NCBI GenBank assembly: GCA_902167325.1
Contig: LR632930.1
Span: 2,170,001-2,234,000, forward strand
Length of the DNA stretch: 64,000 bases
Direction of reading: 5' to 3'
Source: Chitinophaga pinensis
Lineage (GTDB): Bacteria > Bacteroidota > Bacteroidia > Chitinophagales > Chitinophagaceae
Shown: positions 26,016 to 34,597 of the stretch, piece after piece
Layout: each line of letters opens with the position of its first letter
Position numbering within the stretch: the stretch's first letter is position 1
The notes under the pieces: generated by a model
What the model saw: only the letters and a program-made list of their open reading frames with translations
Database searches by the model: none
What the model was told of the DNA's origin: nothing
Made by a program: the position numbers and the translations under genes

Positions 26016-26726
26016 ATGGACCTCATTGAGATCAGGGATAGTTTAAAGACGGTAGATACCAGTTCACTGGTGGATAAGGTGGAAGCCAACCTTGTAGCGT
26101 TGCTTCAGCAGCGGAAACTGAAAGTGGGAGATTCCATACCCAAGGAGCTGGAACTGGCCGAAGCGCTAGGGGTTAGCCGCACAGTGATACGTGAAGCGTT
26201 GCTTAGGTTACGCATGATGGGATTAATAGAGTCGAAGAAGAAGAAGGGCGCGGTGATCACCAGTCCGGATATCCTGGATATCATGGGTAAAAGCATGAAC
26301 CCATACATCCTTAGTGAGGAAACGCTCAAGGATATATTTGAGATACGCCTGGTGCTTGAAATTGGTATGGCCGACCTGTTGTTTAAGAATCTCCGTCCGC
26401 AGGATATTGAGGACCTCTATAACATCGTGAACAATGAACCCGCCAATGTGGGGGAAAACCACATCTTCAACATCAGTCATGAGATTGCTTTCCATGGTAA
26501 GCTGTATGAGATCACAGGCAATGCCACGCTGAAGAAGTTCCAGAAAATGCTGCTGCCGGTTTTTGATTACGTACATCACAGCGGCCTGCTCCGCAAGCAA
26601 TCCACCGTTCGGAATTTCGTGAGCCATAAAGGCCTGGTAGATATTCTGCAGAACGGCTCTCCCGAATTATTCCGCAATGCGATGCGCAACCACCTGGAGA
26701 ATCATTTCTCCCGGTTGTTCGATTAG
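26016..26726 (+). CDS. FadR/GntR-family transcriptional regulator (FCD domain), likely sialic acid operon regulator
   Basis: 236 aa. N-terminal winged helix at about 15-85 (LKVGDSIPKELELAEALGVS, RTVIREALLRLRMMGLIES, KKGAVITSP), then an all-helical FCD ligand-binding domain (IFEIRLVLEIGMADLLFKNL, HEIAFHGKLYEITGNATL, HKGLVDILQNGSPELFRNAM, NHLENHFSRLF) with the His residues that usually bind a metal. Divergent transcription from the SusC-led operon and FadR-like dyads in the shared region suggest it represses that operon and responds to sialic acid or a breakdown product. The inducer identity is inference. Confidence 0.9.
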   Translation: MDLIEIRDSLKTVDTSSLVDKVEANLVALLQQRKLKVGDSIPKELELAEALGVSRTVIREALLRLRMMGLIESKKKKGAVITSPDILDIMGKSMNPYILSEETLKDIFEIRLVLEIGMADLLFKNLRPQDIEDLYNIVNNEPANVGENHIFNISHEIAFHGKLYEITGNATLKKFQKMLLPVFDYVHHSGLLRKQSTVRNFVSHKGLVDILQNGSPELFRNAMRNHLENHFSRLFD

Positions 26727-26798
26727 ACAATATTTTTTGTCAAAATAATTGGCGGATTAAAAATTAAATCTTTTCTTTGCTGCCCCGAAAGGGGAAAA

Positions 26799-26872
26799 GG
26801 ATCGGTAGTTCAGTCGGTTAGAATGCCGCCCTGTCACGGCGGAGGTCGCGGGTTCGAGTCCCGTCCGGTCCG
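26799..26872 (+). tRNA. tRNA-Asp (GTC)
   Basis: 74 nt. Acceptor stem GGATCGG pairs with CCGGTCC (one G-U); anticodon stem CCGCC/GGCGG with loop CTGTCAC, anticodon GTC at 26833-26835; T arm GCGGGTTCGAGTCCCGT. Discriminator base G at 26872; CCA is not encoded. A GAAA-loop hairpin (CCCC/GGGG, 26783-26794) sits just upstream and a strong terminator just downstream. Confidence 0.97.
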
Positions 26873-26878
26873 CATCTT

Positions 26879-26908
26879 AAAGCTCATGCAATCTGCATGG
26901 GCTTTTTT
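26879..26908 (+). terminator. terminator of the tRNA-Asp gene
   Basis: AAAGCTCATGCA, loop ATC, TGCATGGGCTTT, running into TTTTTTG. The stem has 12 pairs with one G-U and begins 6 nt after the tRNA end. Confidence 0.85.
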
Positions 26909-26972
26909 GTTTATAGCATCTGCTAACCTATTCTGTCATAGCCCCGCTCAGCCGGGATGGGTTCGGTCATCG

Positions 26973-26990
26973 TACAAATATCTATTTGTA
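26973..26990. promoter_or_regulatory. 18-bp near-perfect palindrome in the AT-rich gap
   Basis: TACAAATA-TC-TATTTGTA, 8-bp perfect arms around a 2-bp centre. It lies in the otherwise featureless AT-rich stretch 26909-27243 between tRNA-Asp and the nuclease gene. It may be an operator for that gene; no binding protein can be named. Confidence 0.35.
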
Positions 26991-27243
26991 TTCTCATTTA
27001 ATCTGCTTGAGATTTTAATATGATAGTAACATTATCCCCCTGACTATTATTATTCACTTCTACGCTAACTATTCAGTCAATTTATAATGCAGCATCTTCC
27101 TTTCAACTTTTATTGCTGTGAATGCATCTAATGTATGTTCAATGCTGATTTTTCATAGTTGGAAGTAGCAATTGTTTAATGGGTACGAAAAGTTACACCG
27201 ATGCTTTGAAAGAGGAGATTTAAAAATATTTCAATTCGAAATA

Positions 27244-28221
27244 ATGGAATTGCAAGGCAGTCTTTTTAATAATGTCGCACAAATTATAAGCGAGGCAAGG
27301 CAAAAAGCCTATCGTAATAGTAATAGTATAATGTTACGTATGTATTGGGAGATCGGGAGACTGATAGTGGAAGATGAACAGCAGGGCAGTAACAAAGCAA
27401 AATATGGAAAGGCTACTCTTAAGAAGCTCGCATTGCAATTAGGGCTGGAGTTCGGGCGGGGTTTCGATGAAAGGAATCTTAACAATATGCGGGCTTTCTA
27501 CCTTTCGTTTCCAATTTGGAACGCAGTGCGTACCGAATTGAGTTGGACGCATTATCGAATTATAAGCCGGGTGGAAGAAGATGAACAGCGATTGCAGTAT
27601 ATGACTTTGTCAATTGAAAATCAGTTGGATACGCGTGCTTTACAAAGGAATATCCAATCCCGGTATTTAAGCCGGACTTTAGCACCGCCCTCATCTCAAC
27701 CATTACCCCTGCAGTTTGTAAAGGATCCCTATATTTTTGAGTTTTTGAACCTCGCGGCTGATGCAGGTCAAACGGAAAGTACGATCGAATCTGCTCTTAT
27801 CAACCACCTGAGAGAGTTTTTAATGGAAATGGGGAAAGGATTTGCCTTTGTAGCCAGGCAGGAGCATATTGTAACGGATACTGCTGATTATTACTTAGAT
27901 CTGGTATTCTATAATTATTACCTAAAGTGCTTTGTGTTGGTAGATTTAAGAACCAATAAACTTGGTCATGCTGATATTGGTCAAATGGATATGTATGTAC
28001 GCTTGTACAACGATCTGAGAAAACAGACAGACGATAATCCAACTATTGGAATTATCCTGTGCACAGAAAAGGATGAAACAATTGTAAAATATTCAGTATT
28101 GGCTGAGAATGAATACCTGTTTGCAAGTAAGTATAGATTATACCTGCCTAAAGAAGAGGAATTAGTACAATTAATCGAACAGGATCGTATTAAATTGGCT
28201 TTGGATGCCGGGGAAAGCTGA
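27244..28221 (+). CDS. DUF1016/YhcG-like PDDEXK nuclease-domain protein
   Basis: 325 aa from the ATG at 27244 (MELQGSLFNNVAQIISEARQ), which matches the usual family N-terminus; a longer frame from 27172 adds 24 residues with no family character. N-terminal DUF1016 domain about 1-150 (MYWEIGRLIVEDEQQ, LALQLGLEFGRGFDERNLNN, RTELSWTHYRIISRVE) and C-terminal PDDEXK-like domain (residues about 200-320: FAFVARQEHI, YYLDLVFYNYYLKCFVLVDL, DIGQMDMYVRLYNDLRK, PTIGIILCTEKDETIVKYSV). Where the family normally has D-L-K this copy has D-L-R, replacing the presumed catalytic lysine. The gene and its upstream region are clearly more AT-rich than neighbours, suggesting horizontal gain next to tRNA-Asp. Confidence 0.88.
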   Translation: MELQGSLFNNVAQIISEARQKAYRNSNSIMLRMYWEIGRLIVEDEQQGSNKAKYGKATLKKLALQLGLEFGRGFDERNLNNMRAFYLSFPIWNAVRTELSWTHYRIISRVEEDEQRLQYMTLSIENQLDTRALQRNIQSRYLSRTLAPPSSQPLPLQFVKDPYIFEFLNLAADAGQTESTIESALINHLREFLMEMGKGFAFVARQEHIVTDTADYYLDLVFYNYYLKCFVLVDLRTNKLGHADIGQMDMYVRLYNDLRKQTDDNPTIGIILCTEKDETIVKYSVLAENEYLFASKYRLYLPKEEELVQLIEQDRIKLALDAGES

Positions 28222-28236
28222 AATAATCACCCCTCC

Positions 28237-29019
28237 TCAAAACACCTCAACCACCTTGGCCGTCCCGGTATACCGAACTACTTCTAACACCCCGAACCTG
28301 TCCGGCATGCCCATCTGGATACCAATGGATAATACCAGCGATGCATCTTCCGGAATCTCTTTATCCAACTGAATGCGGATCTCCGCTTCATCGGCATGTG
28401 CATCCCGGTGCTGCCATTCCGTGGTGTGGAATTGTGCATGACTGTCTGTGGTATGCATGTGGCCGTTTATATTGTACACAATATCGCCCACCACTCCCAG
28501 TGATACCACGAATTGATAAAATGTTGCCTCCCATGGAAGGTGCAGATTGATGTTGGGTATGATATTAGGAAAGGTTACTGTAGCTGCAGCATTTTCCCGG
28601 TCAGCTTGTATGGAAACCGGATGCCGAAGTACGCCATCGAACGGATGATCCAGGTTTAGCCCAAAGCCTTTCAGCATCTGGCGGTTGCGGGAGAGGTACA
28701 CACTCCGCTTACCGCGTTCCCCTTCACTATCCAATGCCAATACCTGCCTGAAGAGACTATTCAATGCCCCGGTGAATTTGGTGTCACCAAGGTGTTTGAC
28801 GGGAAACAGTGCATGCCTCACAGCCGCCGTCAGCAGGGTGCTTCCTTTGATCTCAGCATTGTTTTCCCGCGTCCGTGCAAACGTGGGTGACTCCTGGATC
28901 TGCTTTTTAGACGGACCACTCCCCACTCTTATAACCGTCTTATCACAGCCTTTCATTTTGTAGGCCGAAATCTTTCCTATTCTGCCGTTAAAGTCTAACG
29001 GCCCGTTCAATAGTGCCAT
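28237..29019 (-). CDS. conserved hypothetical protein, unrecognised
   Basis: 260 aa, no signal peptide or membrane segment. The N-terminus is rich in basic residues and Gly (FNGRIGKISAYKMKGCDK, TVIRVGSGPSKKQIQESPTF, RTRENNAEIKG). A central region reads ALNSLFRQVLALDSEGERGK, SVYLSRNRQMLKGFGLNLDH. The C-terminal half alternates hydrophobic strands (LHLPWEATFYQFVVSLGVVG, ASLVLSIGIQMGMPDRFGVL) and looks beta-sandwich-like. I do not recognise a family and infer no function. It is convergent with the nuclease gene (15 bp between stops) but has base composition like the rest of the chromosome. A perfect 12-bp palindrome TCAAATATTTGA (29076-29087) lies about 57 bp upstream of its start. Confidence 0.75.
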   Translation of the reverse strand: MALLNGPLDFNGRIGKISAYKMKGCDKTVIRVGSGPSKKQIQESPTFARTRENNAEIKGSTLLTAAVRHALFPVKHLGDTKFTGALNSLFRQVLALDSEGERGKRSVYLSRNRQMLKGFGLNLDHPFDGVLRHPVSIQADRENAAATVTFPNIIPNINLHLPWEATFYQFVVSLGVVGDIVYNINGHMHTTDSHAQFHTTEWQHRDAHADEAEIRIQLDKEIPEDASLVLSIGIQMGMPDRFGVLEVVRYTGTAKVVEVF

Positions 29020-29105
29020 GGTGTATGATTGTAAGGGAGTAAACAGCAGGAAAAGGCAGATTGTTTATTAGGTTATCAAATATTTGAGCTAAGGATAACT
29101 TACGG

Positions 29106-29232
29106 ATGTCTTACCCCTTTATAAGGGTAAGACATGGGTAGCTCATGGGTAAGTCATGGGTAGGACATGGGTAAGACATCTGACATTTTAATGACGCTTT
29201 GCCTGCCCGTAACCTTGTAAGAACCTTGTCCT
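29106..29232. repeat. 11-bp-period repeat array with hairpin (locus B)
   Basis: ATGTCTTACCC (29106-29116) and GGGTAAGACAT (29125-29135) form a perfect 11-bp hairpin with an 8-nt loop. The right arm is the first of five head-to-tail 11-bp units at 29125-29179: GGGTAAGACAT, GGGTAGCTCAT, GGGTAAGTCAT, GGGTAGGACAT, GGGTAAGACAT. Further on, AACCTTGTAAG and AACCTTGTCCT (29211-29232) are another 11-bp pair. It lies between two divergent genes (29019 minus, 29335 plus). I see nothing else in the 315-bp gap except the palindrome at 29076-29087. Confidence 0.85.
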
Positions 29233-29334
29233 AAAGTCGTACTAACAGGTTCGTTTATGCCAGATTTTGTGAAAACTGGTCCCTCGCACGTTTTGTATCT
29301 TTAAGCATACCCGATTCCTGGAACCCTCAACTTC

Positions 29335-30696
29335 ATGCAAATGACCATGCTCCTGAAGTACTTCTTAACATGCCTTATCGCTCACTCCGCCTGTCAATCC
29401 ATCCCACAGGCAACTGTAAAACAGGGCATCCTCCTGCAGGATGTAACCCTGATCGATGGCAACGGCCAGCCACCAAAGGAACACATGGACATCCTGCTGC
29501 AGGGCGACTCCATCGCACAAATCGGCCAGCATCTCGATACCACCGGTGTCACCATCTTCCATCTTTCCGGAAAAACAGTAATGCCTGCACTCATCAGTGC
29601 CCATGTGCATGTGGGTACATTAAAAGGGAAGGATAACAGCGGAGATTTTTACTTGCGGGATAACATCATCCGCCACCTGAAAAAATACCAGGACTACGGC
29701 ATTTTGCAGGTGCTCGTTATGGGTACCGACAGACCAATGCTCTTCGAAAGCGGCCTGGCAGATTCTTCATTGAAAGGCCTGGCTCCCGGTGCCCGCCTTC
29801 ATTCTGCCGGATACGGATTCGGGGTAACCGGTGGTGTGCCGCCACCCTCAAATGGAATGGATTTCGTGAAGCGCCCCGCCACACCAGCAGAAGCTGCTCA
29901 TGAAGTGGACCTTCTTGCGAAACTTCCCGTTAAAACCATCAAAATGTGGGTGGATAATATGGGTCCGGATAAACCTAAGATGGACACGGCTGTATACCAT
30001 GCATTGATCGCCGCTGCACACAGCAACGGAATGAAGGCGGCCGCACATCTGTTCTACATCGCTGATGCAAGACAACTCGCGAAAGACGGCATCGATATTA
30101 TCGCACACAGTATCCGCGATCAGGAAGCAGATGATACACTGATATCGTTGCTCAAACGAAACGATATCATCTACATTCCCACACTTGCCCTCGACAAATT
30201 TGCATATGCCTATGGCGATATCCCATCATGGTTGAACACCCCCTACTTTAAAAAGTCACTGGAACCTGAAGCGTATGAATTCATCAACTCCCCCAAATAC
30301 AAAGATGGTATTCGCAATAATCCCAACTATCCCGCTAAAGTAAAGGCTTTTGAAACCGCTTTGAAGAATGCCTGTAAACTCCACAAAGCCGGCGTACTCG
30401 TGGCGTTGGGTACCGATTCCGGGGCTAGTCCGGCGAGGACACAGGGATTCTCCGAACACATGGAATTGATTTTGCTGGTAGAAGCAGGACTCACACCACT
30501 GGAAGCCATCACAGTTGGTACGAAGAACGCGGCGAAAGCTTTGCGGGTAGATGAAGAGTATGGTACGATTGAGATCGGCAAGAAAGCAGACCTGCTGATA
30601 TTGAATGATAACCCCGCACAAAAGATCGAAAACACACAAAGTATTTACCGGGTTTATAAAGCAGGAGAGGAGGTAAGTAAGGGACCGTTGGAATAG
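29335..30696 (+). CDS. amidohydrolase-family metal-dependent hydrolase, probable lipoprotein
   Basis: 453 aa. N-terminal lipoprotein-like signal ending LIAHSAC (Cys at about residue 20; in-frame ATGs at 29341 and 29347 are alternative starts). Imidazolonepropionase-like fold: beta-sandwich start (LLQDVTLIDGNGQPPKEHMD), metal-binding HVHVG after VMPALISA (about residues 87-91), then AAHLFYIADARQLAKDGIDI with a metal-ligand His, IIAHSI with the next His, and the metal Asp in VALGTDSGASPAR (about residue 361). It ends with GTIEIGKKADLLILNDNPAQ, typical of this group. Substrate unknown; exported relatives hydrolyse cyclic amides or dipeptides. Convergent with the LacI gene, 13 bp between stops. 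Confidence 0.9.
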   Translation: MQMTMLLKYFLTCLIAHSACQSIPQATVKQGILLQDVTLIDGNGQPPKEHMDILLQGDSIAQIGQHLDTTGVTIFHLSGKTVMPALISAHVHVGTLKGKDNSGDFYLRDNIIRHLKKYQDYGILQVLVMGTDRPMLFESGLADSSLKGLAPGARLHSAGYGFGVTGGVPPPSNGMDFVKRPATPAEAAHEVDLLAKLPVKTIKMWVDNMGPDKPKMDTAVYHALIAAAHSNGMKAAAHLFYIADARQLAKDGIDIIAHSIRDQEADDTLISLLKRNDIIYIPTLALDKFAYAYGDIPSWLNTPYFKKSLEPEAYEFINSPKYKDGIRNNPNYPAKVKAFETALKNACKLHKAGVLVALGTDSGASPARTQGFSEHMELILLVEAGLTPLEAITVGTKNAAKALRVDEEYGTIEIGKKADLLILNDNPAQKIENTQSIYRVYKAGEEVSKGPLE

Positions 30697-30709
30697 CATA
30701 AAAGCTACA

Positions 30710-31729
30710 TCAATTCCCCTCACCCGAAGAATTTCTTTCCACTAGCCTGGAAGGTATCATTATCTGCATATCCCCCTTATGCACCGGTTTGCTATCCAAT
30801 AATCGCAGTAATATTTCCGCAGCTTTCTGTCCCATTTCGTAAGCGGGCTGCGTAACAGTTGTAAGTGAAGGATTCAGTAACCCCGCCAGTTCCAGGTTGG
30901 AAAAGCACACCAGTTTAACATCCTGTGGAATGCTTAATGATAGCTGTCCGCATGCCTGATATACTAATGGCGCCAGTTTCTCTACCGCTGTCACAATACC
31001 ATCCGGACGGTCCTTCTGCTGTAACAGTTTCTTTATGGCTGCCAGATTTTTTTTAGGGTCGGGTGTACAGGTGAGGATGTGTTTGGAAGATAGTTTATTG
31101 CCATGTTCACGCAGCGCGTTTTCGTATCCCCGTAAGCGGTCGGCACTGATAGATAACTGTTGAGACAGGCCGATGAAAGCAATACGTTTGCAGCCATTGC
31201 GGAGCAGATGTTGCGTGGCTTTGTAGCTGCTCGCTATATCGTCCGTTATCACTTTGGCTGCCGGAACATCTGCCAACACCCTGTCGAACAGTACCACCGG
31301 TACATGTTGTTCCATCAATGCCCGGATGTGTTTGCCGGAAGTGGTTTCGCTGGATACAGACATGAGTACTCCGTCTACCCGTCCATTCTGCAGCTCCTTC
31401 AATATGGCCTGCTCGTTTTTGAAATCTTCATGCGTCAGGCAAATGATAGAATGATATCCTTTCTCCTTCACCGTAGCGTCTATACCATTAATGGCGAGGG
31501 AAAAGAAGCTGTCTGCCACTTCCGGGATCACGATGCCAATGTTCCGGCTCTTCTTCCCCCGCAGACTGCTGGCGTAGGGATTAGGCTTATAGTCCAGCCG
31601 GGCTGCCAGTTGTAATACGCGGCTTTTGGTGGCAGGGGAGATCTCATGACTATCCCGCAACGCTTTAGAAATCGTTGAAACCGAGAGGTTTAACTCCCGG
31701 GCGAGGGCTTTTATGGTGATCTGCTGCAT
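30710..31729 (-). CDS. LacI-family transcriptional regulator
   Basis: 339 aa. N-terminal LacI helix-turn-helix and hinge (ITIKALARELNLSVSTISKA, SRVLQLAARLDYKPNPYASS), then a periplasmic-binding-protein-like domain (NIGIVIPEVADSFFSLAING, VDGVLMSVSSETTSG, VPVVLFDRVLADVPAAKVIT, GCKRIAFIGLSQQLSISADR). Divergent from the inositol oxygenase and transporter genes, with a perfect 18-bp palindrome of LacI-operator type between them. It probably controls inositol use and its own gene. Confidence 0.92.
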   Translation of the reverse strand: MQQITIKALARELNLSVSTISKALRDSHEISPATKSRVLQLAARLDYKPNPYASSLRGKKSRNIGIVIPEVADSFFSLAINGIDATVKEKGYHSIICLTHEDFKNEQAILKELQNGRVDGVLMSVSSETTSGKHIRALMEQHVPVVLFDRVLADVPAAKVITDDIASSYKATQHLLRNGCKRIAFIGLSQQLSISADRLRGYENALREHGNKLSSKHILTCTPDPKKNLAAIKKLLQQKDRPDGIVTAVEKLAPLVYQACGQLSLSIPQDVKLVCFSNLELAGLLNPSLTTVTQPAYEMGQKAAEILLRLLDSKPVHKGDMQIMIPSRLVERNSSGEGN

Positions 31730-31746
31730 AACGGGGATTCAGGTAC

Positions 31747-31764
31747 TACGAAACCGGTTTCGTA
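31747..31764. promoter_or_regulatory. perfect 18-bp palindromic LacI-type operator
   Basis: TACGAAACCGGTTTCGTA is a perfect palindrome with the central CG step typical of LacI/GalR-family operators. It sits 17 bp upstream of the LacI start (31729, minus) and 94 bp before the inositol oxygenase start, so one site could control both directions. Confidence 0.75.
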
Positions 31765-31857
31765 AATAAAGAGATGGGAAACACCACCAACATCTTCAAA
31801 AATAGCCGAAATTATAGATCGGATTCCACATCAACTCAAACTACAAAAAATATTGCC

Positions 31858-32748
31858 ATGGGAACTACGCAACATTCCTTTAAACCGGCCGAAATCAATC
31901 CTTTGAACAGCTTAGATGAATGGGAAGACGCCGTTCTGCAGCGCTACCCCGAACCCGACAGCATCGCAAAAGAAAAAACGGCCGACCAGTTCCGTAACTA
32001 CGATACCCCCGAGCGGGATACCGTGCGTGAGTTCTACCGGCTGAACCACACCTACCAAACCTATGATTTCGTGCAGGAGAAAAGAGCCAATTATCTCAAA
32101 TTCGATAAAAAAGAAATGCCGATATGGGAAGCCTTCAATTTCCTGAACCAGTTGGTAGATGACTCTGACCCCGATACCGATCTCGATCAGTTCCAGCATC
32201 TGCTGCAAACTTCAGAAGCCATCCGGGCAGACGGGCACCCCGACTGGATGGTACTCGTTGGTCTCATGCATGATATGGGTAAAGTACTCTGCCTCTTTGG
32301 TGAACCGCAATGGGCCGTGGTGGGCGATACCTTTCCCGTAGGCTGCGCCTATTCCGATAAAGTAGTATACCCCGAATACTTTCAAAATAACCCCGATAGT
32401 AAAGATCCCCGTTTTCAGTCGCCCACCGGTGTGTACAAGCAGGGCTGCGGACTGAGGAATGTGGACATGTCGTGGGGGCACGATGAGTATGTATACCAGA
32501 TGATGAAAGACTACCTGCCCGAACAGGGGCTTTACATGCTGCGCTACCACTCTTTTTATGCCTGGCACCGCGAAGGGGCTTACAGCGAACTGCTCGACGA
32601 TCACGACCGCGACATGCTGCGCTGGGTGAAACTCTTCAATCCATACGACCTCTATTCCAAATGCCCGGAGCCGCCAGACTGGAAAAAGCTGCGGCCCTAC
32701 TACGAAGACCTGGTGGCTAAATACCTGCCCGCCACCCTGAAGTTCTGA
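31858..32748 (+). CDS. myo-inositol oxygenase
   Basis: 296 aa from the ATG at 31858; a longer frame to 31774 adds 28 low-complexity residues, and the chosen length is close to the eukaryotic enzyme (about 285). Family motifs: RDTVREFYRLNHTYQTYDFV, LNQLVDDSDPDTDLDQFQHL (with the H-L-L-Q-T-S-E-A-I-R segment), LVGLMHDMGKVLCLFGEPQW (metal His-Asp), SWGHDEYVYQMM (metal His), and MLRYHSFYAWHREGAY (metal His), LRWVKLFNPYDLYSK. It is a di-iron enzyme cleaving myo-inositol with O2 to D-glucuronate. An SSS transporter gene follows 33 bp later and the LacI gene is divergent, so this is a compact inositol module. Later glucuronate enzymes are not in the window. Confidence 0.95.
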   Translation: MGTTQHSFKPAEINPLNSLDEWEDAVLQRYPEPDSIAKEKTADQFRNYDTPERDTVREFYRLNHTYQTYDFVQEKRANYLKFDKKEMPIWEAFNFLNQLVDDSDPDTDLDQFQHLLQTSEAIRADGHPDWMVLVGLMHDMGKVLCLFGEPQWAVVGDTFPVGCAYSDKVVYPEYFQNNPDSKDPRFQSPTGVYKQGCGLRNVDMSWGHDEYVYQMMKDYLPEQGLYMLRYHSFYAWHREGAYSELLDDHDRDMLRWVKLFNPYDLYSKCPEPPDWKKLRPYYEDLVAKYLPATLKF

Positions 32749-32781
32749 TGCCGTAACTATCCATAAACCCTTTCCACGCGT

Positions 32782-34410
32782 ATGAATAAACTGCAGCTCG
32801 CTGACTATGTAGTATTCTTTATTTATTTCATAGTAGTAGCCGCTTATGGCTATTACATCTATCACAAAAAACGATCAGCCGCTGCCAGCTCGAAAGATTT
32901 CTTTCTGGCCGAAGGGTCGCTCACATGGTGGGCAATAGGCGCATCTCTCATTGCATCCAACATCTCGGCAGAGCATTTCATTGGCATGTCAGGTTCAGGG
33001 TTTGCATTGGGTCTGGCCATCTCTACCTACGAGTGGATGGCTGCCGCTACGCTGCTCATTGTGGCGGTAGTGCTGATCCCCATTTACCTGAAGAACAAGA
33101 TCTACACCATGCCGCAGTTCCTCGCGAAGCGGTATAATGATAAAGTAAGTACCGTGATGGCGGTGTTCTGGCTATTGGTGTATGTGTTCGTGAACCTCAC
33201 TTCCATCATCTACCTCGGTGCATTAGCCATCACTTCCATTTCCACACTGCCTTTTGAATGGTGTATAGCAGGACTGAGCGTGTTTGCCGTACTCGTTACA
33301 CTTGGAGGGATGAAAGTGATTGGGTATACCGATGTGGTGCAGGTACTGGTGCTGATAGTAGGCGGACTGGTAACAACCTGTCTCGCTTTATCGCTGTTGT
33401 CGGAGAAATTCGGTTATGGGGGAAACATTTTTCAGGGACTGTGGGTATTGCGGAAAGAAGCGCCTTCGCATTTTCATATGATCTTCGATGAGAGCAATCC
33501 TTATTATAAAGATCTGCCGGGACTTTCCGTACTGGTAGGCGGGATGTGGATCAACAACCTGAGTTATTGGGGCTGTAATCAGTATATCACACAACGGGCG
33601 CTGGGCGCGGATCTGAAGACCGCTCGAAATGGCATTATCTTCGCCGCTTTCCTGAAGCTCCTGGTACCTGTGATTGCCGTATTGCCGGGTATTGTGATGT
33701 TCGTACTTCATCAGAACGGAATGTTCCAGAAAGAAATGACGGATGCGGCTGGTCACATCAAGCCGGATCATGCATATCCCACCCTCATGAACCTGCTGCC
33801 ACCCGGACTGAAAGGTGTTGCCTTTGCTGCGCTGACGGCTGCTATTGTGGCTTCTCTTGCCGGGAAGGCCAACAGCATCTCCACTATCTTTTCGCTGGAT
33901 ATTTACAAAAAGTTTTTCCATAAAGATGCCAGTGAGCAGCAACTGGTGCGCGCAGGTAAATGGGCAGTGATCGTTTCCATGCTCATTGCGGCTGTGGTAA
34001 CCCCGGCCCTGCGATCGCTGGATCAGGCATACCAGTTCATCCAGGAGTATGTAGGATTTATCTCTCCGGGTGTGCTGGCCATCTTCCTGCTGGGCTTTTT
34101 CTGGAAGCGCACTACCGCTGCGGCAGCTCTCGCCGGGGCATTGCTTACCATTCCCATTTCAACCATCTTGAAGTTCCTCCCGGTATGGACCAATGGGGCT
34201 TTCCCCGATTACCCGTTCCTCGACCGTATGTCTGTCACGTTCGGATTACTGATAGTGGTGATGGTAGTAATGAGCCTGTTGCAGCCTAAATCAGTGGCGC
34301 GGCCCACCATTGAGATCGATAAGTCGATGTTCCGTACCACTACCGGCTTTAAGATCGCCGCTATGATTATTATTGGTATCCTTGCTGCCCTGTACACTGT
34401 GTTCTGGTAG
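32782..34410 (+). CDS. SSS-family sodium/solute symporter, probably for inositol
   Basis: 542 aa, about 14 membrane helices. SGLT-type features: YVVFFIYFIVVAAYGYYIY, SKDFFLAEGSLTWWAIGASL, ASNISAEHFIGMSGSGFALG, GGMKVIGYTDVVQVLVLIVG, NNLSYWGCNQYITQRALGAD, ALTAAIVASLAGKANSIST, EYVGFISPGVLAIFLLGFFW. Location behind inositol oxygenase in the same direction makes myo-inositol the likely substrate. Its relation to the Kelch-fused symporter at 17218 is at family level only. Confidence 0.92.
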   Translation: MNKLQLADYVVFFIYFIVVAAYGYYIYHKKRSAAASSKDFFLAEGSLTWWAIGASLIASNISAEHFIGMSGSGFALGLAISTYEWMAAATLLIVAVVLIPIYLKNKIYTMPQFLAKRYNDKVSTVMAVFWLLVYVFVNLTSIIYLGALAITSISTLPFEWCIAGLSVFAVLVTLGGMKVIGYTDVVQVLVLIVGGLVTTCLALSLLSEKFGYGGNIFQGLWVLRKEAPSHFHMIFDESNPYYKDLPGLSVLVGGMWINNLSYWGCNQYITQRALGADLKTARNGIIFAAFLKLLVPVIAVLPGIVMFVLHQNGMFQKEMTDAAGHIKPDHAYPTLMNLLPPGLKGVAFAALTAAIVASLAGKANSISTIFSLDIYKKFFHKDASEQQLVRAGKWAVIVSMLIAAVVTPALRSLDQAYQFIQEYVGFISPGVLAIFLLGFFWKRTTAAAALAGALLTIPISTILKFLPVWTNGAFPDYPFLDRMSVTFGLLIVVMVVMSLLQPKSVARPTIEIDKSMFRTTTGFKIAAMIIIGILAALYTVFW

Positions 34411-34597
34411 CAGCCGGTTTATCTGATAAAAATCATGTTTCTCCACATACTGTTTACACCTGCTTTCGTTGAAAAACGAAGATCGTAACACATTACCCCA
34501 ACTGAACATTTCTTGTACATTGATTGTTAGTCTAATAGAACCGGATATTATTCTGGTACAACCTTTGTAACAGTATGAGTCTTAATACTTTTGTTAT

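Noticed and set aside
26823..27023. 66-codon frame starting in tRNA-Asp
   Set aside because: Overlaps the tRNA and its terminator.
26799..28300. Integrative element bounded by tRNA-Asp direct repeats
   Set aside because: No copy of the tRNA 3' end was seen downstream and no integrase gene is present; only base composition suggests transfer.
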